Source: Modestobacter sp. VKM Ac-2986 (lineage in GTDB: Bacteria > Actinomycetota > Actinomycetes > Mycobacteriales > Geodermatophilaceae). From it: a stretch of 64,000 nucleotides of DNA. The translations under genes were made by a program, and so were the position numbers. This document shows positions 47,459 through 56,871 of this stretch, piece by piece. Below the pieces are notes generated by a model. The model made no database searches and was not told the DNA's origin. It worked only from the letters and a program-made list of their open reading frames with translations. Each line of letters begins with the position of its first letter. The first letter of the stretch is position 1. The DNA is taken from NCBI RefSeq assembly GCF_026967795.1, contig NZ_JAPVBH010000003.1:186001-250000 (forward strand), read 5' to 3'.

Positions 47459-47775
47459 CGTCTCTGGGTCGGCTGCCGACCCCCCGCTGCTGCCGGACGT
47501 GCACCGCTCGGGGAACGGTCTGTCCTCTCCGCCGCACTCGCCCGTGGCCCCTCGGTCCGTCCATGTCCCAGTCGCCCGGCCTGCTCGACACAGCGGGTGC
47601 CCGGCACCGGGTCGGCTCGAGCAGTCCGCCGTCTCCTCGCAGACCCTCCTGTCCCCCTTCCCTGGGTACCCTCCGGCCGCGGTCGGTGCCCGCTGAGGCC
47701 GCTCGGCCTCGACGAGGTGGCAGGTCCGCTGTGCGACCCGGGGGCGGGGCCGGTGTACGACGAGAGGGGACCATC
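47459..47775. other. 317-bp gap between the tRNA terminator and the membrane protein gene
   Basis: Nothing convincing is seen. Short open frames on both strands are typical GC-rich noise. Confidence 0.5.
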
Positions 47776-48450
47776 GTGCTGAGGACCGCGAGGGCCGGGG
47801 TGGCCGTGCTGCTGACGGCGTCCGGGGGGCTGCTGTTCGCCGCGTCGTGGCAGCGGTGGGCCGGCGCCTGCCCGTGGCGCGGGGACCGCGAGACGCCCGA
47901 GTGCACGACCCGGATGGACCACCTCTACGACTTCCTCCCACCCGCGGAGCCGTGGGTGCCCGCGGGGACGGCCGCACAGCTGGCGGGTGCGTCGTTGCTG
48001 GTCCTGGCTGCGGCCCTGCTCGCGCTGCCCTGGGCGCTGACCGGACGGGGACCAGGGCCCGGCACCGTCACGGCTCTCGTCGCCGTCGTCCTCGTCATGA
48101 CCGACGTCGGGCTGGCGACCCTGCGTTCGGGGCTGGACGGCGCCGTCGTCAGCCCCCTCCTACCGGACGTCGTCTCCTGGTCCTGGGTCTTCGTGCTGCC
48201 GGTCCTGGTCGGGTGCCTCGGGGTGCTGTCCCGTGGCTGGGCGGCCGGCGCGGCGGCGGTGCTGCTGGTCCTGGCCTCACCACTCGTCGCCTACCTCAGC
48301 TACGCGATCGGTCCGTTCGACGCCCAGCCGTGGTGGGAGGCCATCTCGGGCCTGCTGACCTGCGGAGCCGGGGCGTGCGTGCTCGTGCTGGCGACCCGTC
48401 GGCCGGCCCGGGGTCGTGAGGCCGTCCTCGAGCCGGCAGTCCCCACCTGA
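47776..48450 (+). CDS. Hypothetical four-span membrane protein
   Basis: A 224-residue protein with hydrophobic segments at about 8-28, 66-88, 97-117 and 140-172, and a further one near 190-210. The first extracytoplasmic loop has a Cys pair (WAGACPWRGDRETPECTT) that could form a disulfide. No family is recognised. GTG 47776 has a GAGAGGGG ribosome-binding site. Confidence 0.65.
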   Translation: MLRTARAGVAVLLTASGGLLFAASWQRWAGACPWRGDRETPECTTRMDHLYDFLPPAEPWVPAGTAAQLAGASLLVLAAALLALPWALTGRGPGPGTVTALVAVVLVMTDVGLATLRSGLDGAVVSPLLPDVVSWSWVFVLPVLVGCLGVLSRGWAAGAAAVLLVLASPLVAYLSYAIGPFDAQPWWEAISGLLTCGAGACVLVLATRRPARGREAVLEPAVPT

Positions 48451-48502
48451 CCGGGTCCCGCGGCGAGGATCCGAGCGGGCAGGCCGACGGGATCCCCGGC
48501 CG

Positions 48503-49474
48503 CTAGGACGCCTCCTCGACCCAGCTCCGGGCGCGCTCGACGGCGGTCCGCGCGTCCTCGACCACCGGGTCGACGTTGATCGCGGTGGCGGCGGCCATCC
48601 CCTGCGCCGCCGAGGCCATGACCTGCGCCGTCACGTCGGCGAGGTTCCCGGCCACCCACACGCCGGGCGCCGCCAGGCCGGTCGGGTCGGTGGCCACGCG
48701 GGTGCCCCGGACGGCGCCGTGCACCACCTGGTCGACCGGCTCGATGCCCAGGCCGGCGAGCACCCCGGCGTTGGCGGTGAACCGCGGCGCCACCACCAGC
48801 GCCTCGCGGGCGACCACCTCCCCCGAGGCCAGCCGGACCCCGGCGAGCGTCCCGGCGGCGACGTCCAGGGAGGCGACCACCCCCTCGACCACCCGCACCC
48901 CGCGGGCGGCGAGCTGCTCGCGCTGCTCCGGCGGAGGCCCACCGCCGGTGTGCGGGAAGAGGACGACGTCCGCGCTCCACTGCCGCCAGAGCAGGGCCAG
49001 GACGGCGCTCTGCGGTCCGGACCCCAGCACGCCGATCGCCCGGTCCCGCACCTCCCAGCCGTGGCAGTAGGGGCAGTGCAGGACGCTCCTCCCCCACAGC
49101 TCGGCCACGCCGGGGACGTCGGGCAGCTCGTCGGTCAGCCCGGTCGCCACCAGCAGCCGGCGCGCCCGCACCGACCGCCCGTCGGCCAGGTCCACCCGCA
49201 CCCCGTCGTCCTCCCGGGTCAGTGCGGCGACCCGGCCGCGCGCCACGGTGCCGCCGTACCCCGCGACCTCGCGGCGACCGGTCGCCAGCAGCTCCGCCGG
49301 CGGCGTCCCCTCGCGGCCGAGCACGTTGTGCACGTGCTCGGCCGGCGCGTTGCGCGGGTCGCCGACGTCCACCACCAGCACGCTGCGCCGCGCCCGCGCG
49401 AGAGCGAGCGCCCCGCTCAGGCCGGCGGCGCCCCCGCCGACCACCACCACGTCGTACCGCTGCTCCAGTGCCAT
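48503..49474 (-). CDS. Thioredoxin-reductase-like FAD/NAD(P) oxidoreductase
   Basis: A 323-residue flavoprotein. It has the FAD-binding VVVGGGAAGLSGALALARA, the redox motif LHCPYCHGWE (CxxC in the thioredoxin-reductase position), the NAD(P)-binding IGVLGSGPQSAVLALL and the C-terminal GVWVAGNLADVTAQVMASAAQG. No thioredoxin gene is adjacent, so it may serve another acceptor. GAGGAGAG precedes ATG 49474. It lies 20 bp downstream of the TRIC-type channel gene. Confidence 0.9.
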   Translation of the reverse strand: MALEQRYDVVVVGGGAAGLSGALALARARRSVLVVDVGDPRNAPAEHVHNVLGREGTPPAELLATGRREVAGYGGTVARGRVAALTREDDGVRVDLADGRSVRARRLLVATGLTDELPDVPGVAELWGRSVLHCPYCHGWEVRDRAIGVLGSGPQSAVLALLWRQWSADVVLFPHTGGGPPPEQREQLAARGVRVVEGVVASLDVAAGTLAGVRLASGEVVAREALVVAPRFTANAGVLAGLGIEPVDQVVHGAVRGTRVATDPTGLAAPGVWVAGNLADVTAQVMASAAQGMAAATAINVDPVVEDARTAVERARSWVEEAS

Positions 49475-49494
49475 GTCTCTCCTCGTCTCGTCCG

Positions 49495-50145
49495 TCATGG
49501 GGGTGTCGGCCCGTCCACCGGGGAGGGGCCGACCGGGGACCGCCGCCGGAGCGCCCGCGGACCGCGCCAGTGCCGCAGCACGGCGAGCAGTCGGACGACG
49601 CAGATGGCGGCGGCGGTGCCGGCGGCCAGCGCCGGGCTGTCGAGGTCGAGGGCCGCGGCGGTGGCGTACGCGAGGCACCCGACCAGCGCCGGCAGCGCGT
49701 AGAGCTCGGAGCCCACGCGGAACAGCGCCGGGGTCTCGCGGGCGAGGACGTCGCGCAGCACGCCGCCGCCCACGGCGGTCGTGACCCCGAGCAGGGCGGC
49801 CGCCACCGGCGCGAGGCCGTGGTCGAGCGCCTTCTGGGTCCCCGCGACGCCGAAGAACCCCAGGCCGGCCGCGTCGAAGACCAGCAGCGGCCTGCCGAGC
49901 AGCCCGAGCCAGGGGTGGGCGACCGACGTGACCGCGGCCGCCGCCAGGGCCACGACCAGGTACTGCCACGTGGTGAACGCCGGCGGCGGGGTGTCGCCGA
50001 GCACCAGGTCGCGGATGATCCCGCCGCCCAGTGCGGTCATGACCGCCAGCACGACGATCCCCACCACGTCGTGGTCGCGGTCGATCGCCACCAGTGCCCC
50101 GGCCACCGCGTAGGCGGCGATGCCGATCAGGTCCAGCACGTACAC
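49495..50145 (-). CDS. TRIC-type cation channel family protein (YadS/UPF0126)
   Basis: A 216-residue protein with seven hydrophobic segments arranged as two repeats, each with a GGGIIRD / GGGVLRD signature (MTALGGGIIRDLVLGDTPP and TAVGGGVLRDVLARETPAL). Bacterial members form trimeric K+-permeable channels. The tail after 195 is basic and then Pro-rich. GGAGG precedes GTG 50145. Confidence 0.9.
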   Translation of the reverse strand: MYVLDLIGIAAYAVAGALVAIDRDHDVVGIVVLAVMTALGGGIIRDLVLGDTPPPAFTTWQYLVVALAAAAVTSVAHPWLGLLGRPLLVFDAAGLGFFGVAGTQKALDHGLAPVAAALLGVTTAVGGGVLRDVLARETPALFRVGSELYALPALVGCLAYATAAALDLDSPALAAGTAAAICVVRLLAVLRHWRGPRALRRRSPVGPSPVDGPTPP

Positions 50146-50242
50146 GTGGTCACCGACCTCCGGGCGACGGTGCGGGCGCCGTGCCGACCGCCCCGGCCCG
50201 CCCCGTCGGGCGGAGCGGGTGGGGCGGTCGCGCCGCGGCGGC

Positions 50243-50992
50243 TCAGCCGGCCGTCGCCCGGGCGGCCGCGACGATCAGGTCGGCGACCGCGCCGGGCTGG
50301 GACACGGCCACGGCGTGCGAGGCGTCGACCTCGACCACCGTCGACCGGGCGCGCTCGGCCATGAACCGCTGCGCCTCGGCCGGGACCGCGAGGTCCTGGC
50401 GGGTGACCAGGGTCCAGGACGGGATGGTCCGCCAGGCCGCCCCGGTCGCCTTCTCCTCCAGCGCCTCCTGGGTGATGGGGCGCTGGGTCGCGAGCATCAG
50501 CTCGGCGGTCTCCGCGGGGACGTCGGCGGCGAACACGGCGGCGAACCTGGCCGGCTGGATGTAGAGGTCGGTCACCGTGCCGCCCTTGCCGTCGGGGACG
50601 GGGACGGCGTCCAGCGAGGACCCCAGCTCGTTGCCGGGGAACCGGCCGGCCAGCTCACCGGTGCTCTCGCCCTCCTCCAGCAGGAAGCTGCCCACGTAGA
50701 CCAGCGCTCGGACGCCGGGGTGGCCCTCGGCCGCGAGGCTCATCACCGAGCCGCCGTAGGAGTGGCCGGCCAGCACCACGGGGCCGTGCACCTGGTCCAG
50801 GACGCTGCGCAGTTGGTCGGCGTCCTCAGCCAGGCCCCGCAGCGGGTTGGCTGCGGCGATGACCGGGTGGCCCTGGGACTGCAGCCGCGCGATCACCCCG
50901 TTCCAGCTCGCGGACTCGGCGAAGGCGCCGTGCACGAGGACGACGGTGGGCAGGGCCTGGGCCGGCGCACCCGTGTCGGTGTGGATGGTCAT
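50243..50992 (-). CDS. Alpha/beta hydrolase
   Basis: A 249-residue serine hydrolase. VVLVHGAFAESASWNG is the oxyanion-loop region, VVLAGHSYGGSVMSLAAEG the nucleophile elbow (Ser), and VDASHAVAVSQP the catalytic His near the end. It looks like the esterase/haloperoxidase-type family that begins with HGAFA. Its substrate is unknown. It follows the LuxR-type regulator gene by 120 bp on the same strand. Confidence 0.88.
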   Translation of the reverse strand: MTIHTDTGAPAQALPTVVLVHGAFAESASWNGVIARLQSQGHPVIAAANPLRGLAEDADQLRSVLDQVHGPVVLAGHSYGGSVMSLAAEGHPGVRALVYVGSFLLEEGESTGELAGRFPGNELGSSLDAVPVPDGKGGTVTDLYIQPARFAAVFAADVPAETAELMLATQRPITQEALEEKATGAAWRTIPSWTLVTRQDLAVPAEAQRFMAERARSTVVEVDASHAVAVSQPGAVADLIVAAARATAG

Positions 50993-51112
50993 GGTCGTTC
51001 CTCTCGATCCGCAGCGACCGGGACGACCGGTGTGGCCGTCGGCGCTGGTGGACCGACCGTAGGAAGAGGCGCTGCCTCCTCGCGTACGTCAGATGACGGT
51101 CCCGCCGACGGC

Positions 51113-53842
51113 TCAGGGAGCCGACCCGGCACCGATCGCGGCACCCAGGGCCACCCGGGAGGTGATCCCGAGCTTGGGGAAGATGCGGTGCAGGTGCGTG
51201 CCGACGGTCCGGTGCGAGAGGTACAGCCGGGCGCCGATCTCACGGTTGGTCAGGCCCTGCGCGGCGAGCCCCGCGATCAGCTGTTCCTGCGGGCTCAGCT
51301 GTTCCCGGGCCTCCGGGGTGCGCGGCCTGCTCTGCTCGCCGGAGGCGCGCAGCTCCTGGCGTGCCCGGTCGCCCCAGGCGACGGCCCCGAGGGCGTCGAA
51401 GGCGTCCCGGGCGGCCCGCAGCGGGGCGCGGGACTCCGCCGGCCGCCGGTTCCGCCGCAACCACGACCCCTGGGCCAGCTGCAGGCGGGCCCGGGCGAAC
51501 GGCCAGGCCGCGAGGTCGGCGCCCAGCGCGTCCGCCAGGACCTCCTCGGCCTGCTCGTCCGGGGCCAGCAGCGCCCGGGCGTACCGCAGGCCGACGTGCA
51601 GCGCCGGTGAGCGCGTCCGCGCCGCGATCTCCTCGAGATCGGCCACGAGCGGCTCGACCTCCACCCGGTGCCCACTGTGGACGGCCGCCTCCACCAGGTC
51701 ACCGACGGCGTAGCTGTGGACGACGGGGTGGTGGGCGGGTCCGGAGGGGTCGGCGAGCCGGGCCAGCTCCTCCCATGCCTCCTGGTGCAGCCCACGGTTG
51801 AGCGCGATGACGCCCCGGGCGAACTGCACCACCGCCAGGACGGCGTTCGAGTCGACCTGCAGCCCGAGCCGCGCCGCCTCGGCGAGCCGCTCCTCGACGT
51901 CGTCGGCCCCGTGGACGACGGTGACCACCGACGAGACCACCAGGGCCACGGCTCGCATCAGGGGTTGTTCGGAGTCGGCCGCGAGCCGGACGGCCTCCTC
52001 GGCAGCCGTGGCCGCCAGGTCGAAACGCCCGACGTGCAGCGCGCTCCAGGCCTGCACCGTCAGGGCCCTGCCCACGAGCCCGAGCCGGCCGTCGGCGCGC
52101 AGGCCCGGCAGCGCCGACGTCAGCAGCTCCACGGCGAGCGGCAGGTCGCCCACGACGCTGGCCGCGAAGCCCGCGGCCCGCGCCCGCGCCGGGTCGAGCG
52201 GACCGGAGGACAGGGCGTGCAGCCGCTCCAGGAGCACCGCGCCGCGGTCGAAGGGCGCCACGTAGCCCAGCACCTCCAGCGCGAGGACGTCCTGGTCGAG
52301 CGCCTGCTCGACGACCTCGAGGAGGCGGGCCCTCGCCGGTGCGCCGGGATCGGCCCACCAGCACCGCAGCGACGCGGCCTGGAGGAAACGCAACGCCTGG
52401 TCGGTCCGGCCGTCGGCGGCAGCCGCGGCGGCGACCTCGGTCAACCTGCGGGTGCCCGCGCGGACGTCGTGGATGCCCTCCTCGAAGTTCTCCCGGATCA
52501 CCGTCAGGCGGGCCCGCTCCCGGACGGGGACGTCGAGGGTGGCGGTCTCGGCCAGGAGGCGGTCGACGACGTCGGGGCGCCCCCACTCGAAGGCGAGCTC
52601 CGCCGCCCGCAGGTAGCGCCGCATCCGCTGCTCGGGATCCGCGCTGAGCCGCGCGGCGCGTTCGACCGCCGCCTGCGCGGCCGCCACGCCCCCGCGGCGC
52701 TGGGCGCGGGCACCGGCCTCCTCCAGCTCCGTGGCCAGGGCGTCGTCCGGCGCACCGGCAGCAGCAGCCCGGTGCCAGACGCGCCGGTCCGGCTCGGGCA
52801 GCGTCCGCGCCCACGCGAGGTGAACGCGCTGCCGCTCGGCCACGGTGGCCTGCTGGCGGATCGCGTGCCGGACGAGCGGATGACGGAAGTGCAGCTCACT
52901 GCCGTCGGTGACGACCAGGCCGACCTCGACGGCCGGGACCAGCGCCTCGGCGGTCACCTCCTCCCCGCGGAGGGCGCCCGCCGCAGCCAGGGACTCCCCC
53001 AGGGCGCCCTCGTCCTCGAGCGCGGCGACCAGCAGCAGGTCCCGGGTCACGCCGGGCAGCCCCGGGAGCCGGTCGGCGAAGGCGTGCTCCAGCCGCGCGG
53101 TCAGCGTCAGGGGGGCGCAGTCGTCCCGCGCGTTCTGCAGCGGCAGCTCCACCAGCGCGAGCGGGTTGCCCGCGGCCACGGCCAGCAGGCGTCCCCGGTC
53201 GACCGTGTCGAGCTGCGGCGCCCGTCGCGCGAGCACCTCCGCCGCAGGACCGGCGTCCAGGCGCTGCAGGTGGTGCTCCTCCAGCGCCGGGCCGGAGAGG
53301 ACAGGTGGGAAGCCGTCGCGCTGGGCCGCCACGACGACCACCGCCTCGGACTCCAGCCGCCGGGCCACGAAGCCCAGGACGGCGGCGCTGGGGTCGTCCA
53401 GCCAGTGCGCGTCGTCGACCACCAGCAGGAGCGGCTGGTCGGCGGCGCTGTCGCTGAGCAAGTTCAGGGCCGCCAGGCCGATGAGGAAGGGTTCCGGTGC
53501 CGCGGCCTCGCTCATGCCGAACGCCGCCTCCAGCGCGCCCCGCTGGGGGCCCGGCAGGGAGGGCAGGCGGTCCAGCAGCGACCGGACCAGCTGGTGGAGT
53601 GCGGCGAACGGGAGGGCCGCCTCGGACTCGACACCGGTGGTGCGCAGCACCCGCAGACCCTGCGCGGTGGCCGCCTCCCCGATGTGGCGCAGGAGGGCGG
53701 ACTTGCCGATCCCGGCCTCGCCGCGGACCACGACGGCGGCGCCGCGGTGCCGCACGTCGCGCAGCAGCCGGTCGAGCGCCTCGACCTCCGCGTCCCGGCC
53801 CACCAGGCAGACCGGTGTCCCGTCCACAGCCACCCGCGCCAC
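51113..53842 (-). CDS. LuxR-family STAND-type transcriptional regulator (AAA ATPase plus TPR plus HTH)
   Basis: A 909-residue regulator. VCLVGRDAEVEALDRLL precedes Walker A GEAGIGKS (41-48). LLLVVDDAHWLDDPS is the Walker B strand. The long middle (about 400-840) is alpha-helical and TPR-like. The C-terminus LSPQEQLIAGLAAQGLTNRE then LYLSHRTVGTHLHRIFPKLG is a LuxR/GerE HTH. It could respond to a small ligand and ATP to activate neighbours. GTG 53842 is uncertain; GTG 53833 and 53827 are close alternatives. Confidence 0.9.
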   Translation of the reverse strand: MARVAVDGTPVCLVGRDAEVEALDRLLRDVRHRGAAVVVRGEAGIGKSALLRHIGEAATAQGLRVLRTTGVESEAALPFAALHQLVRSLLDRLPSLPGPQRGALEAAFGMSEAAAPEPFLIGLAALNLLSDSAADQPLLLVVDDAHWLDDPSAAVLGFVARRLESEAVVVVAAQRDGFPPVLSGPALEEHHLQRLDAGPAAEVLARRAPQLDTVDRGRLLAVAAGNPLALVELPLQNARDDCAPLTLTARLEHAFADRLPGLPGVTRDLLLVAALEDEGALGESLAAAGALRGEEVTAEALVPAVEVGLVVTDGSELHFRHPLVRHAIRQQATVAERQRVHLAWARTLPEPDRRVWHRAAAAGAPDDALATELEEAGARAQRRGGVAAAQAAVERAARLSADPEQRMRRYLRAAELAFEWGRPDVVDRLLAETATLDVPVRERARLTVIRENFEEGIHDVRAGTRRLTEVAAAAAADGRTDQALRFLQAASLRCWWADPGAPARARLLEVVEQALDQDVLALEVLGYVAPFDRGAVLLERLHALSSGPLDPARARAAGFAASVVGDLPLAVELLTSALPGLRADGRLGLVGRALTVQAWSALHVGRFDLAATAAEEAVRLAADSEQPLMRAVALVVSSVVTVVHGADDVEERLAEAARLGLQVDSNAVLAVVQFARGVIALNRGLHQEAWEELARLADPSGPAHHPVVHSYAVGDLVEAAVHSGHRVEVEPLVADLEEIAARTRSPALHVGLRYARALLAPDEQAEEVLADALGADLAAWPFARARLQLAQGSWLRRNRRPAESRAPLRAARDAFDALGAVAWGDRARQELRASGEQSRPRTPEAREQLSPQEQLIAGLAAQGLTNREIGARLYLSHRTVGTHLHRIFPKLGITSRVALGAAIGAGSAP

Positions 53843-53900
53843 TCCCCGTCCTGCTGCTGCGCCGACCCGGTCCAGCGGTCGGTGGTCACCCGACCTCGGC

Positions 53901-53906
53901 AACCTA
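53901..53906 (-). promoter_or_regulatory. -10 element (TAGGTT) upstream of the LuxR-type regulator gene
   Basis: TANNNT hexamer about 58 nt before GTG 53842, inside the divergent region shared with the DUF4062-STAND gene. Confidence 0.3.
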
Positions 53907-53979
53907 GTGCGCGCGGGGCACGCGGTGGGGATCAGGACGCGGCACCCGGGTGCGACGCGGCCGCCGTCGGCACGGTCAC

Positions 53980-56727
53980 ATGACGGACGCGGAGCCGGCC
54001 TCCCGTCGGGGAGCGTCGACGTCCTCACCCGTCCAGCACGACCCGGGAGGCGCCGTGGCCGACATCCGGACACCCGACCGGAGGCTCCGCGTCTTCGTCA
54101 GCTCGACCCTCGGCGAGCTGGCGGCCGAACGCCAGGCCGTCGCCCGCGCGGTCGCGGCGCTCCGGCTCACCTCGGTGATGTTCGAGACGGGCGCGCGCCC
54201 GGACCCGCCCGGCGAGGTGTACCGCGCCTACCTGGCGCAGAGCGACGTCTTCCTCGGCGTCTACTGGCAGTCCTACGGCCAGCTCGTCCCCGGCCTGGAC
54301 GTCTCCGGGCTCGAGGAGGAGTTCGAGCTCTCCCGGGGCCTGCCCCGGCTGCTCTACCTCAAGACCCCGGCCCCCGACCGCGACCCGCGCCTGGCCGAGC
54401 TGGTCCGCCGGATCGGACAGGAGTCGGCCTACCGCTCGTTCCGGACCCCGGCCGAGCTGGGCAGGCTGGTCCGCGACGACCTGGCCCAGCTGCTGAGCGA
54501 GCGGTTCTCCGCCGCGACCGCGGGGACGGCCGGCGCGCTCCCGCGACGCCCCACCCCCGGGCGGGTCCTGTCGCCGGCACCGCTGCCGGTGAGCACGACG
54601 TCACTGGTCGGCCGGGAGCAGGCCGTCGACGACGTGGCGGACCTCCTCGCACGGCGGGGCCGGCGCTGGGTGACCCTCACCGGTCCCGGTGGGGTCGGCA
54701 AGACCCGGCTGTCGCTGGCCGCGGCCGAGCGGCTGCGCGACCGGTTCCCCGCCGGCACCGTCTTCGTCCCGCTCGCGGAGCTGACCGACCCCGACGCCGT
54801 CGTGCCGCGCATCGGCTGGGCGCTGGGCGCCGACCTCACCGGGGCGGCGTCGCCGGTGACCGCCCTGGCCGACCTCCTCGACCGGGACCGGTGGCTGCTC
54901 GTCCTGGACAACCTCGAGCGCCTGGTCGCGGCCGGGCCGCAGCTGGCCGAGCTGCTGACCCGCTGCCCGGGCGTGGCGGCCCTGGTGACCAGCCGGACGG
55001 TCCTGGGGCTGCAGGCCGAGCAGACCTACCCGGTCCCCCCGCTGACCGTCCCGGCGACGGCGGACGAGCCGGACCCGGCGGCCAGCCCCGCGGTCCGGCT
55101 GTTCCTGGAGCGTGCCCGGGCGGTCCGCCCGGACCTGGAGCTGACGGCCGAGGGCGTCGCCGCCGTCGCGGAGATCTGCCGCCGCCTGGAGGGCCTGCCG
55201 CTGGCCATCGAGCTCGCCGCTGCGCGCATGCAGCTGCTCGACCCCGGCGACGTGCTGGACCGGCTCACCCGGTCCCTGGACACGCTGGGCGCGGCCAAGG
55301 CCGACGTCCCCGACCGGCAGCGCACCGTCCGTGCCGCGGTGGAGTGGAGCATCGGCATGCTCGACGACGCCGAACGGTCGCTGCTGGAGGTGCTGGCGGT
55401 GTTCGCCGACGGCTGGACCGTCCCGGCCGCCGCCCGCGTGGCCGGCCTCGACGAGGACCGCACACTGGAGCTCACCGAGAGCCTGGCCCGGCACAGCCTG
55501 GTGCACGTCGTCTCCCGGCCCACGGGGCCCCGCCCCCGGTTGCTGCACCCGGTGCGCGTCCTCGTCGGCGAACGGCTGGCGGCACGGCCCGACGCCGACG
55601 AGGTCCGCCGCCGCCACGCCGAGCACTTCCGGGAACTCGCGGAGGCCTCCGACCACCCGCTGCGGGGCTTCCGGCAGCGCGAGTGCGCGGAGCAGCTCGT
55701 CCGGGAGAGCGACGACCTCCTGGCCGCGGTGGGCTGGCACCTCGCCCACGACCGGGCACCGCTCCCCCACCTGTTCCGCGTGCTGACCCCCTTCCGCGTC
55801 CTCTGGCCCTTCCTGGGCGCCGGGGACATGCTCATCGGGGAGGCGCGCTCCTGGGTCGCCCAGCTGCTGCCCGGCCAGGACACGCTGCCCGCCGCCTCCC
55901 GGATGGAGCTGCTCGGCACGGCGCTGGTCTCGGCCCTGGAGGTCAGCGACGCGGTGGCCGCCCGGGCGGCCGGCGACCGGCTGATGGCGCTGCTCGACGA
56001 CGTCACGGACCCCTACCTGGACGCCGTCTCCCGGCTGCTCCTGGCCTGGGCCGCCGGGCTCGACCACGACCTGGACGGCGCGTGGTGGGGCACCCGGACC
56101 GCCCTGGACCGGCTGCGCGGTCTGGACGAGCCGATGTGGACGGGGCTGGCGCTGGTGACCGCGGCGTCGGTGACGGCCGCCCGGGGAGACGCCGGGGCCG
56201 CCGCGCGCCACGTCGCCGAGGCGCGCGACCTGGCGGGGCACTTCGACACCCCCTGGCTGGCGGCCGTCTCGCGGGTGGTCGGAGCCGGTCTCGCGACCGG
56301 CCGCCAGGAGCTCGCCGAGGCCCGCGTGCTCCTGGGCGAGGCGCTGGACCTCAGCGTGTCCGGACGGAACACGCACTGCCTCTGCCTCGTGCTGGCCGGC
56401 ACCTCGGCGCTGGCCCTGGCCGCCGGCGACGCCGCGCGCGCCGGGCTGCTCGCCGGCGCGACCGAGGTCCTGCGACGCCGCGCGGGGCTGCGGGTGTACG
56501 CCTCGATGCGCCGGGACGAGGAGCTGGCGGCCGCTGTCCGGGCGGCTGCCGGCCCGTCGCGGGCCGAGGAGCTCCTCGCCTCGGGCGGCCGACTGGCCAT
56601 GGCCGAGGTCCTCGACCTCGCCCGCACCACCCTGCGACCACCCGTCGACGCGCCCACGGGGGCGACCGACGTGCCCGCCGCCCCCGTGACCGGGGCCGTC
56701 GCCTCACGTCGTGCGAGCGGCCGGTGA
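53980..56727 (+). CDS. DUF4062-STAND NTPase with TPR-like C-terminus (NLR-like architecture)
   Basis: A 915-residue protein. Residues about 34-170 are DUF4062 (RRLRVFVSSTLGELAAERQAV... SDVFLGVYWQSYGQLVPG ... LPRLLYLKTPAP). A STAND/NB-ARC-like ATPase follows: LVGREQAVDDVADLL, Walker A GPGGVGKTR (about 234), Walker B WLLVLDNLERL, sensor ALVTSRTVLGL and GLPLAIELAAARMQLL. A winged-helix segment and about 350 residues of helical repeats end it. DUF4062 often fronts STAND ATPases in bacteria; whether this one signals, regulates or acts in phage defence is unknown. No HTH or obvious nuclease domain is seen. Confidence 0.88.
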   Translation: MTDAEPASRRGASTSSPVQHDPGGAVADIRTPDRRLRVFVSSTLGELAAERQAVARAVAALRLTSVMFETGARPDPPGEVYRAYLAQSDVFLGVYWQSYGQLVPGLDVSGLEEEFELSRGLPRLLYLKTPAPDRDPRLAELVRRIGQESAYRSFRTPAELGRLVRDDLAQLLSERFSAATAGTAGALPRRPTPGRVLSPAPLPVSTTSLVGREQAVDDVADLLARRGRRWVTLTGPGGVGKTRLSLAAAERLRDRFPAGTVFVPLAELTDPDAVVPRIGWALGADLTGAASPVTALADLLDRDRWLLVLDNLERLVAAGPQLAELLTRCPGVAALVTSRTVLGLQAEQTYPVPPLTVPATADEPDPAASPAVRLFLERARAVRPDLELTAEGVAAVAEICRRLEGLPLAIELAAARMQLLDPGDVLDRLTRSLDTLGAAKADVPDRQRTVRAAVEWSIGMLDDAERSLLEVLAVFADGWTVPAAARVAGLDEDRTLELTESLARHSLVHVVSRPTGPRPRLLHPVRVLVGERLAARPDADEVRRRHAEHFRELAEASDHPLRGFRQRECAEQLVRESDDLLAAVGWHLAHDRAPLPHLFRVLTPFRVLWPFLGAGDMLIGEARSWVAQLLPGQDTLPAASRMELLGTALVSALEVSDAVAARAAGDRLMALLDDVTDPYLDAVSRLLLAWAAGLDHDLDGAWWGTRTALDRLRGLDEPMWTGLALVTAASVTAARGDAGAAARHVAEARDLAGHFDTPWLAAVSRVVGAGLATGRQELAEARVLLGEALDLSVSGRNTHCLCLVLAGTSALALAAGDAARAGLLAGATEVLRRRAGLRVYASMRRDEELAAAVRAAAGPSRAEELLASGGRLAMAEVLDLARTTLRPPVDAPTGATDVPAAPVTGAVASRRASGR

Positions 56728-56789
56728 CGGGCTGACCGCACGCGCGGAGCGGCGTGAGAGCGCTCTTTCGGGCGAGGAAAAGCCGGTGA

Positions 56790-56807
56790 CGAGACCGGGC
56801 GGTCTCG
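56790..56807. promoter_or_regulatory. inverted repeat CGAGACC-GGGC-GGTCTCG at the MMPL promoter
   Basis: A 7-bp perfect inverted repeat with a 4-nt spacer. A TAGCGT -10 hexamer (56809-56814) follows after one base, so a bound dimer would block polymerase. It shares a 17-mer with the site upstream of pup (15985-16000). Confidence 0.5.
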
Positions 56808-56808
56808 A

Positions 56809-56814
56809 TAGCGT
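56809..56814 (+). promoter_or_regulatory. -10 element (TAGCGT) of the MMPL transporter gene
   Basis: TANNNT hexamer directly downstream of the operator-like inverted repeat and about 58 nt before the start codon. Confidence 0.4.
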
Positions 56815-56871
56815 GCCGGTCGCACCCGTTACCGCCGGGTCCGCCGCCCGGCACGTCCCTGAGGGGCCCCC

